Shown: positions 22,151 to 32,898 of the stretch, piece by piece
Position numbering within the stretch: position 1 is the stretch's first letter
How the letters are laid out: the number at the start of each line of letters is the position of its first letter
Assembly (NCBI GenBank): GCA_023213315.1
Contig: JAKCPI010004538.1
Span: 1-64,000 of the forward strand
Length of the DNA: 64,000 nucleotides
Source of the DNA: Euborellia annulipes
Taxonomy: Eukaryota; Arthropoda; Insecta; Dermaptera; Anisolabididae
Direction: 5' to 3'
Notes under the pieces: generated by a model
The model's input: only the letters and a program-made list of their open reading frames with translations
The model's database searches: none
What the model was told of the DNA's origin: nothing
Translations under genes and position numbers: made by a program

Positions 22151-22800
22151 TTTGATGAACCACTCCTATATTATTTTATTTTTTATTTAAAAGGTCGGCT
22201 GTTTTTCTTCTCCTGATATTCCATATGTATTATTATATTTTAATTTCAATGGCCCTAGGTGTTTCAAAAACATCCGCGTTGAAAAGAATGAAATAAACTC
22301 TCTAGCAAGTAATAGGCACACTCTAACAAGGGATTTTTGCAAAAATGTATTAATAGTTAATACCAGAATCTTCTTTTAATTTTTATTTTATTAACTTCTT
22401 CAACGCCTACCGAATTTCTTTTTTTTATTTTTATTTTAATATCCCCACCCCCACGGCGACGTCATCTCTTCTCTCCATTTGCATATTAATCCCGTATAAT
22501 GAATTATCAACCTTTTTATAATGAATTTTTGCCGAAGGGGGATTAGTAAAAAAAATAAATTTTTTTTTTAGAAATTCATTTGTAAGATAATTGGCTTTTT
22601 TTTAATTAACCAAAAGATCTTCTTATTTAGATCGCCAATAAGATCACGTTCTTTTTTTTTTAATTCAATGTGTTTGATTATAATCCCGAGATAAGGAGGA
22701 TGAAATTTAATTGAATTAAAAATTATATTTCTTTTATAGTATTGATTGATTTTTATTTATTTTTTTTTTTGCATGAAAAATTATCAATTAAAAAGAAAAT
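22151..22800. other. AT-rich arm DNA
   Basis: Poly-T and poly-A tracts dominate. No terminal repeats or coding similarity were seen. The mirror is 34515-35190. Confidence 0.5.
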
Positions 22801-22803
22801 GCT

Positions 22804-23060
22804 ATGGTATGGGTAAATTCTTCTTCTTCTGTCCTCGCCTTATTCCCGCTATGCGAGATCGACGGACCTCACTATTTCCCTCCAGCCCTATCATGGGTTT
22901 TTACGACTGAGAAGGATAGAACAGGCCGGCCCGTCGCACGGCCTGTTGAAAAGAGGAAGGAAGAGACAGACATACAAAGAACAAAAAGACTGTCCCAGCT
23001 CGGGCAGCTCGTGGTCGCCATCCACGTACCCACAAGATGTAGGTCCCTGTGCGAGATGGG
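22804..23060 (-). pseudogene. RTE-like LINE tail (left arm)
   Basis: On the minus strand (22804-22880) the translation reads KIVRSVDLA then RGNKARTEEEE with a stop. This is the ending of the REWRLRWFGHV…DRxxWRxxIRxADPxPRG family also found at 54010-54265. The rest, with cagctcgggcagctcgtggt, belongs to the dispersed repeat at 15245. The mirror copy is 34250-34511. No catalytic domain remains. Confidence 0.6.
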
Positions 23061-23071
23061 ATGGGTAAAAA

Positions 23072-23134
23072 TCTGGTGTGACAAGCACAGAATACAACTT
23101 TCGATTACCGAAGGTGTGCGCCAGTCAAACCAGA
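23072..23134. mobile_element. Solo HINE terminal hairpin (left arm)
   Basis: A free-standing copy of the long hairpin from tctggtgtgac to gtcaaaccaga, flanked by AAAAA and TTTTT, with no element body on either side. The loop region lacks the gtaagagaaag segment. The mirror copy is 34178-34240, so it existed before the duplication. Confidence 0.8.
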
Positions 23135-23462
23135 TTTTTTTTTATAACCTTTTAATTTAACATAATTTCTTTTATATAAAATTCATATGGAATATTCTAT
23201 ATTAGCTCACTTTCGATGACATCTCTGATACAAAATTGTTATATTTTAGACAAATGTTTCTAAAAATTTTTTTGTAGCCCAATTTTCTAAAAAGAGAGGC
23301 TTATGTTGCTAGTTCTTTATAAAAAAAAAAAAAAAAATTTATAAATTTTTTGTAGCCCCTAATGATGATCCATTAGAGAATTGAAACCATTAATGTACAC
23401 AGGTTGGTTGACAAGTAACTAGAATAAAAAAAAAAAAGAAAAAAAAAAAATTTGAATTTATA

Positions 23463-24418
23463 AATGAGGGGTTCAGAGCAAACGTGAACCAAGTCCAATG
23501 AATCAAAATTAAAGCCTTGTATTTAATTCCTCTTAAAAGATACAACATTTAATTATTTTACATTTTTGCAATCATTAAGGGGGTGTAAGAGCGGCGTCTA
23601 AACGGACTTAAAAAAAAAACTAGACTTTTATAAGAAATTTTTCAATGTGTTTTTTTTTTTTTAATGAATTAAATTCATAAGGGATTATTGGGACAGAAAG
23701 TTATAATTTTTTTTTGATTAATTACACTAGGCAACAGTGATTTTGTTGACTGAGAATTTGAAACTATTTCTGGGTATTTGGGTAGCGCTGATTTCAAAAA
23801 TGCCATCAGTTTTGCCCCATCACGTCAGATTTTAGAGCTATAGAGAAAATAAAATTTCAATAGAAAATGTGCTCTAAAGCGGCTCTAATTTTATATTACC
23901 TGGATTTTTTTTAAGGCAACACCTTTTAAAAATATGCAGATAGTTAGAATACATATAAATTTTAAGTTTCATCCCAATCGGAGGTCATTTAGACGTGCCG
24001 CAAAGGGCTTAAAGTTTAGAAAAATCGAATTTTTCTTTTCTGATTCTGAAATCTTTTGGCAAATTTTCGTAATAGGTGTTTTTATTGGCTTACTTTTTAA
24101 GACAAATAACGCCCTCTTCTCGGGAAAAACATGCGTAACATCTGCACTACTGAACCCCATTAAGAACTTAAATTATACTTTATCTAAGTACAGATTTTAA
24201 ATTATATTTTCAGATTTTTGAATTTTTAGATTTTTTTCAATTTTTTTTTTTTTTTTTGCATTAAGGAACTTCTGCACTCTGGACGATTAGTATTGATATT
24301 CGGACATGGTTAATTAATTACGCCGAATAACTACCATAATTTACTATCCAAAAAGGGAAAATTAAGAAAATTGTTTACTTTTGGACTTGGCTCACCTTTG
24401 CTTTGAACCAACCACTCG
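23463..24418. mobile_element. Tc1/mariner-like non-autonomous element (left arm)
   Basis: The left terminus gaggggttcagagcaaacgt, gaaccaagtcca pairs with an inverted right terminus containing ggttcaaagcaaaggtgagc, caagtccaaaag. TA lies near each end. The same terminal theme (ttcagaatacaagtgaacca, agtccac) bounds 50749-51206. The 88-codon frame inside (23934-24200) has no domain and recurs in a repeat at 4831. The mirror copy is about 32899-33849. Confidence 0.65.
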
Positions 24419-24539
24419 TATATTACACTCAGCTTCATCTATGAGTTGAAGCTGTTGACATCCTGTTTGCATCCTTTGTTTAAACTATTGAAATTGATGT
24501 TTTCGCAATAAACACCTTTATTTAAAATGCCGTTAAGTC

Positions 24540-24835
24540 ATAGTCTATTCAAAACAGTCAGCAAGGGAAATGAACAAGAGTCGTTTGGAAGATCTACTGC
24601 AACAATTTATACTTTGAACCCAGCCAACAACACCAGGCTGTGCTAATCAATAAGTTTGAAATTCTTGTTAAGAACCAAGGATCAAACGGAATAACCTCTG
24701 AACTATTTATTAAAGCAGCCGTAGAAATTGTAGATTGCAGTTCAATACAATTTAAAAAAAAAAAATCAAGGATACCCAACAAAGACCTCAAATTTTGACG
24801 GATTCTATATTTGCGGTTCGTTGAAAAAGGATTAA
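24540..24835 (+). other. Unrecognised coding-like fragment (left arm)
   Basis: One plus-strand frame runs FEPSQQHQAVLINKFEILVK, then NQGSNGITSELFIKAAVEIV before a poly-A-linked stop. Its composition is more protein-like than most frames here. I do not recognise the family. It sits just upstream of a Penelope-type tail (24835-25187), so it may be part of a retroelement. It is duplicated at 32475-32790. Confidence 0.35.
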
Positions 24836-25187
24836 AAAAATTCAGAGAGGAAGGGCAGAGGCAGCCAAAGGAAATAATTCTGAATGCTAGAACAATTTTC
24901 CGGAGACGTTTCGGTGCATTTATTATATATTTATTATATCATTCATATAGTTCACTATCTTGGGTGACCATTGTCAAACATTGTATGCCAGTTCAACAAT
25001 ATACATGTTCAATTGTAACCACTTAAAGACATATGTATATATCAAACACTTAGACTAACTCTGAGCACAAAAAAACAATTAAAGAACTGAAGATGGAGCA
25101 CTAATAAATGCACCGAAACGTCTCCGGAAAATTGTTGTAGCATTCAGAATTATTTCCTTTTGGCTGCCTCTGCCCTTCCTCTCTGAA
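24835..25187. repeat. Inverted pair of Penelope-type tails (left arm)
   Basis: Blocks ttcagagaggaagggcagag, gcagccaaaggaaataattc and ttttccggagacgtttcggt at 24840-24925 return inverted at 25110-25187. Between them, 25087-25118 holds ctgaaga, a GGaGCA/TGCaCC stem and gaaa, a hammerhead-like layout. The mirror copy is 32125-32475. Confidence 0.6.
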
Positions 25188-25451
25188 TTATCATCACAGC
25201 CACCACACCTTAATTGGATAAAAACAAAAAGTGTGATAACTATTGTCTGCTATCTATGACCTGAAATGTTAAAAGGTCCTTACCAACCACGGCAAATTTT
25301 TTCTCATCTTGAGTTCATTAAAAGAAAAGATACACGGGAACATACCAGTATACTCACTTTAAGGCAGATAATAAAGAAAGCGCGTGAATTCAACAGTAGC
25401 CTACTGGCTGTTTAGTTGACTTTAAAAAACCTTCGGCGGACTATAGGCCTA

Positions 25452-25806
25452 CACTGTAAAAAAAATCATAATTTTGAGTGTGTTTTGGAACACTAAATTT
25501 ACAAATTTCCCTTGTAAGTTTACACATTTATCCGTTCAAATAAAAATTATTTTAAAATTACAAATTTCTTCGAAAAATAGAGTATGTATTGTAATTTTTC
25601 ATACATTGTATAGTAATTTTCGTTAAAAATTGTATTTTTTCGAAAGCAGATTGGAAATTCTACACAAATGCACTCTAATTTTCAAAAGTCTTTCTAAAAT
25701 TACAATACATTTGTAAATGGCTTTTGCAGCCTAAATTTAGTATGTTTTTGTTTATGTAATTTGCATCCTACACAATTATAAAATCAACAAATTTTTTTTT
25801 ACAGTA
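25452..25806. mobile_element. CACTGTAA-type miniature element (left arm)
   Basis: The termini cactgtaaaaaaaatcat and, inverted, tactgtaaaaaaaattt enclose AT-rich DNA with repeated attacaatac blocks. It is related to 6195-6545. The mirror copy is 31513-31865. No coding capacity. The superfamily is unclear from the termini alone. Confidence 0.65.
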
Positions 25807-26249
25807 TACCTATATATATTCTTATGGATCTCCAATCACTTTGAACAACTTTTTCAAAAGATTTATTTCAAAATGCGTTCTAACCAGACATTTTCATGAC
25901 ATTCAATAACTACTTGATATAGGCCTAATTTAACTAATCTTTATTTGTTTAGATGATTAAATTAAATCTAAGATATAGCAGACAGGTAAATAAATATTTT
26001 AATTTTGAAATTACAACAAGCAAAATAATAAAAATAATAATAAATAAAATAAACTACAAACAAATATGGCATTAGTGTATGTTTACTTTCCTGAGAGAGC
26101 AAGGGCAAAACAAATAAAATAAAAGTAAATGGGGCGTGAAAAGAAAAGCTATAATAAATTTAAACAAATTGCATCAGGAAATTATATTTGGTCAACGCAA
26201 AGCAATGAAACAACATTAAATTAAGGAGAGATTAAATAAAATACAAAAA

Positions 26250-26300
26250 TCTGGTGGGAGTGACTGCACAGTACACAATTTTATATTTTCTTTGGCAATC
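26250..26300 (+). mobile_element. HINE 5' hairpin half (left arm)
   Basis: aaaatctggtgggagtgact and cagtacacaa are the left strand of the long hairpin. The right strand is missing. The mirror copy is about 31020-31072. Confidence 0.5.
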
Positions 26301-26386
26301 GCTTTTAATAAAAATACCAGATATCGGGGAAGCTCTGGTTAATCTGTTTCAGCCACTCAATCTGTGGTGATCTCCAGATACAAATA

Positions 26387-27092
26387 CAGTAAAACCTCTC
26401 TTATCCGGCCTCGGATCAACCTGTCCTAGGATTAACCGCCCTATCCCATTAGTATTATAAATTACATATATTAATATTTATCATAGATTATTTTTATTAT
26501 TACATATTTTATATATAAATTACTTTTTTTTTTGTACTTTAATTAAACTGTGTTGCAACATTGTGCAATATTTTCGTTCAGATCAGGGGCGTATATAGAA
26601 ATTTTTTTCGGGGGAGGGGGGGCCTGAACTCAAAAATTTTTCTGCGGAAATTTTTTTTTTTTTTTAAGAAACTAATTTTTTTTTTCACGCGAAATTTTTT
26701 GCGGAACATTTTTTCTTTTGCGGAATCAAAGTTTTGCACTCTGTGGAAAAATTTGTTGCGCTGATGTCTGTATATCCCTATATATGTATATGTGTTTGGG
26801 AAATTTCGGGGGGGGGGGCGGGCCCCCTCGGAGCCCCCTTATATACGCCCCCTGGTTCAGATGGTGAAGAGGGAGTTCCAGAGTCTGTTTACTCGCTTGC
26901 TTCCCAGTCTATTTTTTCTACTGCAGAGGCTTGAGATCTCTTAAACAAATAAGAGCGAGTTAGGAAACAAAATCGTATGGTAAAAATGAATGAAAAGCAA
27001 TTTTTCATCGAAACCTCGGATTAACCGGCCAAACGGGTATCCGGTCAGGGTCTCGGTACCTACAAAACCGGTTATAGAGAGGTGGTTCCACT
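26387..27092. mobile_element. pogo/Tigger-like non-autonomous element (left arm)
   Basis: The left terminus CAGTAAAACCTCTCTTATCC after TA and, inverted, the right terminus GTGGAACCACCTCTCTATAA are Tigger-style. Internal ggattaaccg motifs repeat near both ends. A hAT miniature element is nested at 26584-26854. No transposase. The mirror copy is 30229-30931. Confidence 0.78.
26584..26854. mobile_element. hAT miniature element with 8 bp duplication (left arm)
   Basis: The termini CAGGGGCGTATATA and TATATACGCCCCCTG are inverted repeats. An exact 8 bp duplication gttcagat lies at 26576-26583 and 26855-26862. The interior is poly-T-rich with G and C runs. The mirror copy is 30464-30733 with one duplication copy slightly altered. 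Confidence 0.9.
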
Positions 27093-27483
27093 AGATGTAA
27101 GACGCTTTGTGATTGTGTCTGATTTATACCTGAGTGATTGGCTAGCCTTCAACACTAAAAGATAGAAATATGTATATTTTGAGTAAATGTTAGAAAGTTC
27201 CGGACTTGAATTGTCTATCAATAATAAATAAATTCCGGTCAACATGCAGTAAATCCCTGATCGGTTGGTGATTAGTTCAATTAATCTTTTGACCTTTTGT
27301 CTCCATGTTTATCGATATCCACCAAGAGGGATTTCAAATAAAGCTCCTCTTATGACTGCCTGTTCTCTATATACCGTAGGCATTGTACAAAATTGCCTTT
27401 AATTAATTAATTATCCTCACCAGAATCTTCATATGGAAATATCTTGACTTGATTTTAATTTGCGACTAGCAAATATGGTTGGC

Positions 27484-27493
27484 TTGTTGAGAG

Positions 27494-27526
<33 letters not shown>
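27484..27526. repeat. (GA)n microsatellite (left arm)
   Basis: A GA run inside a 79-codon frame. It is mirrored as (CT)n at 29793-29831 with a different repeat number, so the frame is not evidence of a gene. Confidence 0.85.
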
Positions 27527-27529
<3 letters not shown>

Positions 27530-27699
27530 TTAACGTAGAACAACGGAACGAACGGACGAACCATTGTTTCCTCTCTCTAACTATTCCTTCATATATACTT
27601 TGTTTTCTCTATAGTCAGCCTATGCACTCATGTTTGCTTGATAAAATGAGTTATTATAAAATTTATTATGAAAAGGAATTCCTTTCATTAAAAAACTAA

Positions 27700-28265
27700 T
27701 AGTGGGTGGAAAGGCTCTTCCAGGCTCACTTTTAATCAACTTATATAAATCTTTAAAATTACAATACCAATATATTAATTAAGTATAGGTGTACATTGCG
27801 AATCAGTGGTGTGGTGTGGGGGAGGGGGAGTCAGAGCCCCTTCCACATGAATAGAATCTAAATGATTGAATAAAATAAAGTAGCTTGCAAAGAAGTTTTT
27901 TTTTTTTTTAATTATTTAAATTATAATTTTTTGCAAGAGAGAAAAAGTTAGTTAACCGGAGAGGAAAGTGTCGAATAGTTGGGGCTGTTCCCGCAAGCCG
28001 CTAACCCTCCCCCCCCCCACGAAAAATTTCTAGGCACGCACTTGTAGAAAAATTTCAACATTTTTTTTTTAATTAAGTAAATCGTTAAATAATTTATTAT
28101 TTATTTCAAATTAAAAAAAAATTGATTATATTTTTGCCAAATTAGGAAATGATGTTATTTAAATTTTCTTTTTTTTTTTTTTTTAATAATTTGCTCTTTT
28201 GGCTACCAAGGCCATTTAGAAATTTTAACATCTTATACCTATATTACAATATATTTATTTTATTA
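27700..28265. other. AT-rich arm DNA next to the palindrome centre
   Basis: It includes a C run at 28010-28018 and a weak SINE-tail-like phrase (ggctaccaaggccatttaga) near 28201. The mirror is 29061-29620. No gene signal. Confidence 0.5.
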
Positions 28266-28774
28266 CAGGAGGGCAGGCCAATAAGTCCCGACTTTTTGAA
28301 TGAAACACAGGTTTTTGGATAAAGAATTATTTTATTTTTCAACGTAGTCTCCTTTGAGCTCTATACACGTTGTCCAACGTTTCCTCAATTTATTTATCCC
28401 TTCCAAAAAATAAGATTTGTAGAGAGCATCAAAATCAAATCAAATCTCTTTCCGCCGAGCCATTTTTTCTGGTTTGGAAACAAGAAATAGTCACTCGGGG
28501 GCTAAATCCGGAGAATAGGGCGGATGAGGGAGCAATTCGTATCCCAATTCATGGATTTTTGCCATGGAAACTGAAAATTCACTTTTTTCCATTATCTTCT
28601 CAAATCACGAGGTAGTCTCCTATTAATGGATGTCAAACAAAAACTAAAAGACCCAGCTGGTTCAAATTTCGACAGGAGTCAGCTGATAGTTGCCTGCTGA
28701 CAGGAGCAGTGTTGCCAATTCAGTTAAGAGGCGGGAAATTTCAAAAGTCACGAACTAATTGACCTGCCCTCGTG
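28266..28774 (-). pseudogene. Internally deleted mariner at palindrome centre
   Basis: The 3' terminal repeat (caggagggcaggccaataag after TA) opens the element and the 5' one (inverted gagggcaggtcaattagttc) closes it near 28774. On the minus strand the translation reads KIHELGYELLPHPPYSPDLA, then after a frame break DYFLFPNQKKWLGGKRF, and finally INKLRKRWTTCIELKGDYVE with a stop. HPPYSPDLAPxD is the region of the third catalytic Asp in D,D34D mariner transposases, and the last phrase is the usual mariner C-terminus. The helix-turn-helix half and the first catalytic residues are deleted, so the element is inactive. Confidence 0.9.
28613..28768. other. Non-mirrored loop of the palindrome
   Basis: This is the mariner 5' portion (leader plus 5' terminal repeat), present once, between the inverted ctcgtgatttga strings. 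If the palindrome folds, this is the unpaired loop. Confidence 0.7.
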
Positions 28775-29060
28775 ATTTGAAGATGCTCAGAAAAAGTGAC
28801 TCAGTTTCCATATGAACGTGCTCCTAAATTCTCCGGATTGCTTGAGTGACTATTCTTGACAAACCGAAATGTCGGCAGAAGCTGATTTGATTTTGATGCT
28901 CTCTACAAATCTTAGTCCCTGGAAGGGCATAAATAAATTGAGGAAACGTTGGACAACGTGTATAGAGCTCAAAGAGAGACTACGTTGAAAAATAAAAATA
29001 ATTCTTTATCCAAAACCTGTGTTTCATTCAAAAGTCGGGACTTATTGGCCTGCCCTCCTG
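28769..29060 (+). pseudogene. Mariner 3' half, inverted partner at the centre
   Basis: It begins at ctcgtgatttga, a 12 bp string that also occurs inverted inside the left mariner (28600-28611). It continues through decayed ccggattgcttgagtgacta sequence to gggcataaataaattgagga, acgttggacaacgtgtatag and the 3' terminal repeat ending at TA (29061-29062). It has no 5' terminal repeat of its own. It is much more diverged from the left mariner than the arms are from each other. Confidence 0.85.
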
Positions 29061-29791
29061 TATAAAATAAATTTCATATTTGTAATATAGGTATAAGATG
29101 TTAAAATTTCTAAATGGCCTTTGGGTAGCCAAAAGAGCAAATTATTAAAAAAAAAAAAAAAAGAAAATTTAAATAACATCATTTCCTAATTTGGCAAAAA
29201 TATAATCAATTTTTTTAATTTGAAATAAATAATAAATTATTTAACGATTTACTTAATTAAAAAAAAATGTTGAAATTTTTCTACAAGTGCGTGCCTAGAA
29301 ATTTTTCGTGGGGGGGAGGGTTAGGCGGCTTGCGGGAACAGCCCCAACTATTCGACACTTTCCTCTCCGGTTAACTAACTTTTCTCTCTTGCAAAAAATT
29401 ATAATTTAAATAATTAAAAAAAAAAAAACTTCTTTGCAAGCTACTTTATTTTATTCAATCATTTAGATTCTATTCATGGAAGGGGCTCTGACTCCCCTCC
29501 CCCACACCACACCACTGATTCGCAATGTACACCTATACTTAATTAATATATTGGTATTGTAATTTTAAAGATTTATATAAGTTGATTAAAAGTGAGCCTG
29601 GAAGAGCCTTTCCACCCACTATTAGTTTTTTAATGAAAGGAATTCCTTTTCATAATAAATTTTATAATAACTCATTTTATCAAGCAAACATGAGTGCATA
29701 GGCTGACTATAGAGAAAACAAAGTATATATGAAGGAATAGTTAGAGAGAGGAAACAATGGTTCGTCCGTTCGTTCCGTTGTTCTACGTTAA

Positions 29792-29827
<36 letters not shown>

Positions 29828-30228
29828 CTCTCAACAGCCAACCATATTTGCTAGTCGCAAATTAAATCAAGTCAAGATATTTCCATATGAAGATTCTGGT
29901 GAGGAAATAATTAATTAATTAAAAGGCAATTTTGCAATGCCTACGGTATATAGAGAACAGGCAGTCATAAGAGGAGCTTTATTTGAAATCCCTCTTGGTG
30001 GATATCGATAAACATGGAGACAAAAGGTCAAAAGATTAATTGAACTAATCACCAACCGATCAGGGATTTACTGCATGTTGACCGGAATTTATTTATTATT
30101 GATAGACAATTCAAGTCCGGAACTTTCTAACATTTACTCAAAATATACATATTTCTATCTTTTAGTGTTGAAGGCTAGCCAATCACTCAGGTATAAATCA
30201 GACACAATCACAAAGCGTCTTACATCTA
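29061..30228. other. Right-arm mirror of 27093-28265
   Basis: AT-rich DNA with (CT)n at 29793-29831 and no gene. It differs from the left arm mainly in homopolymers. Confidence 0.6.
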
Positions 30229-30931
30229 GTGGAACCACCTCTCTATAACCGGTTTTGTAGGTACCGAGACCCTGACCGGATACCCGTTTGGCCGGTTAAT
30301 CCGAGGTTTCGATGAAAAATTGCTTTTCATTCATTTTTACCATACGATTTTGTTTCCTAACTCGCTCTTATTTGTTTAAGAGATCTCAAGCCTCTGCGTA
30401 GAAAAAATAGACTGGGAAGCAAGCGAGTAAACAGACTCTGGAACTCCCTCTTCACCATCTGACCAGGGGCGTATATAAGGGGCCCCGAGGGGGCCCCCCC
30501 CCCCCCCCCCCCGAAATTTCCCAAACACATATACATATATAGGGATATACAGACATCAGCGCAACAAATTTTTCCACAGAGTGCAAAACTTTGATTCCGC
30601 AAAAGAAAAAATGTTCCGCAAAAAATTTCGCGTGAAAAAAAAAAATTAGTTTCTTAAAAAAAAAAAAATTTCCGCAGAAAAATTTTTGAGTTCAGGCCCC
30701 CCTCCCCCGAAAAAAATTTCTATATACGCCCCTGATCTGAACGAAAATATTGCACAATGTTGCAACACAGTTTAATTAAAGTACAAAAAAAAAAGTAATT
30801 TATATATAAAATATGTAATAATAAAAATAATCTATGATAAATATTAATATATGTAATTTATAATACTAATGGGATAGGGCGGTTAATCCTAGGACAGGTT
30901 GATCCGAGGCCGGATAAGAGAGGTTTTACTG
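30229..30931. mobile_element. pogo/Tigger-like element with nested hAT (right arm)
   Basis: Mirror of 26387-27092. The nested CAGGGGCGTATATA element is at 30464-30733. A C run of about 24 at 30490-30513 is much longer than the left arm's G run. Confidence 0.78.
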
Positions 30932-31512
30932 TATTTGTATCTGGAGATCACCACAGATTGAGTGGCTGAAACAGATTAACCAGAGCTTCCCCGATATCTG
31001 GTATTTTTATTAAAAGCGATTGCCAAAGAAAATATAAAATTGTGTACTGTGCAGTCACTCCCACCAGATTTTTGTATTTTATTTAATCTCTCCTTAATTT
31101 AATGTTGTTTCATTGCTTTGCGTTGACCAAATATAATTTCCTGATGCAATTTGTTTAAATTTATTATAGCTTTTCTTTTCACGCCCCATTTACTTTTATT
31201 TTATTTGTTTTGCCCTTTGCTCTCTCAGGAAAGTAAACATACACTAATGCCATATTTGTTTGTAGTTTATTTTATTTATTATTATTTTTATTATTTTGCT
31301 TGTTGTAATTTCAAAATTAAAATATTTATTTACCTGTCTGCTATATCTTAGATTTAATTTAATCATCTAAACAAATAAAGATTAGTTAAATTAGGCCTAT
31401 ATCAAGTAGTTATTGAATGTCATGAAAATGTCTGGTTAGAACGCATTTTGAAATAAATCTTTTGAAAAAGTTGTTCAAAGTGATTGGAGATCCATAAGAA
31501 TATATATAGGTA

Positions 31513-31865
31513 TACTGTAAAAAAAATTTGTTGATTTTATAATTGTGTAGGATGCAAATTACATAAACAAAAACATACTAAATTTAGGCTGCAAAAGCCA
31601 TTTACAAATGTATTGTAATTTTAGAAAGACTTTTGAAAATTAGAGTGCATTTGTGTAGAATTTCCAATCTGCTTTCGAAAAAATACAATTTTTAACGAAA
31701 ATTACTATACAATGTATGAAAAATTACAATACATACTCTATTTTTCGAAGAAATTTGTAATTTTAAAATAATTTTTATTTGAACGGATAAATGTGTAAAC
31801 TTACAAGGGAAATTTGTAAATTTAGTGTTCCAAAACACACTCAAAATTATGATTTTTTTACAGTG
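31513..31865. mobile_element. CACTGTAA-type miniature element (right arm)
   Basis: Mirror of 25452-25806. The termini are tactgtaaaaaaaatttg and ttttttacagtg. Confidence 0.65.
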
Positions 31866-32124
31866 TAGGCCTATAGTCCGCCGAAGGTTTTTTAAAGTCA
31901 ACTAAACAGCCAGTAGGCTACTGTTGAATTCACGCGCTTTCTTTATTATCTGCCTTAAAGTGAGTATACTGGTATGTTCCCGTGTATCTTTTCTTTTAAT
32001 GAACTCAAGATGAGAAAAAAATTTGCCGTGGTTGGTAAGGACCTTTTAACATTTCAGGTCATAGATAGCAGACAATAGTTATCACACTTTTGTTTTTATC
32101 CAATTAAGGTGTGGTGGCTGTGAT

Positions 32125-32475
32125 GATAATTCAGAGAGGAAGGGCAGAGGCAGCCAAAAAGGAAATAATTCTGAATGCTACAACAATTTTCCGGAGACGT
32201 TTCGGTGCATTTATTAGTGCTCCATCTTCAGTTCTTTAATTGTTTTTTGTGCTCAGAGTTAGTCTAAGTGTTTGATATATACATATGTCTTTAAGTGGTT
32301 ACAATTGAACATGTATATTGTTGAACTGGCATACAATGTTTGACAATGGTCACCCAAGATAGTGAACTATATGAATGATATAATAAATATATAATAAATG
32401 CACCGAAACGTCTCCGGAAAATTGTTCTAGCATTCAGAATTATTTCCTTTTGGCTGCCTCTGCCCTTCCTCTCTG
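32125..32475. repeat. Inverted Penelope-type tails (right arm)
   Basis: Mirror of 24835-25187, again with ttccggagacgtttcggtgc in both orientations. The hammerhead-like core is here on the minus strand near 32195-32228. Confidence 0.55.
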
Positions 32476-32898
32476 AATTTTTTAATCCTTTTTCAACGAA
32501 CCGCAAATATAGAATCCGTCAAAATTTGAGGTCTTTGTTGGGTATCCTTGATTTTTTTTTTTAAATTGTATTGAACTGCAATCTACAATTTCTACGGCTG
32601 CTTTAATAAATAGTTCAGAGGTTATTCCGTTTGATCCTTGGTTCTTAACAAGAATTTCAAACTTATTGATTAGCACAGCCTGGTGTTGTTGGCTGGGTTC
32701 AAAGTATAAATTGTTGCAGTAGATCTTCCAAACGACTCTTGTTCATTTCCCTTGCTGACTGTTTTGAATAGACTATGACTTAACGGCATTTTAAATAAAG
32801 GTGTTTATTGCGAAAACATCAATTTCAATAGTTTAAACAAAGGATGCAAACAGGATGTCAACAGCTTCAACTCATAGATGAAGCTGAGTGTAATATAC

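Larger units (their letters stand above)
7910..28265. repeat. Left arm of a giant palindrome
   Basis: The arm is repeated as its reverse complement at 29061-49556. Paired landmarks are 8160/49301, 10392/48005, 13793/43040, 16226/40600, 22804/34511, 24200/33112 and 27484/29831. Between landmarks the spacing changes only where one arm carries an extra element. By eye, long runs are identical with scattered substitutions and homopolymer differences. Elements found only in this arm are 9030-9970, 11184-11437 and 17256-17938. Confidence 0.93.

Noticed and set aside
22804..23160. Open frames of 117-118 codons mirrored in both arms
   Set aside because: They span three unrelated repeats (RTE-like tail on the opposite strand, dispersed repeat, solo HINE hairpin). 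Preservation is explained by duplication.
27460..27699. Possible arginine/glutamate-repeat protein
   Set aside because: The repeat is a (GA)n microsatellite with different length in the other arm.
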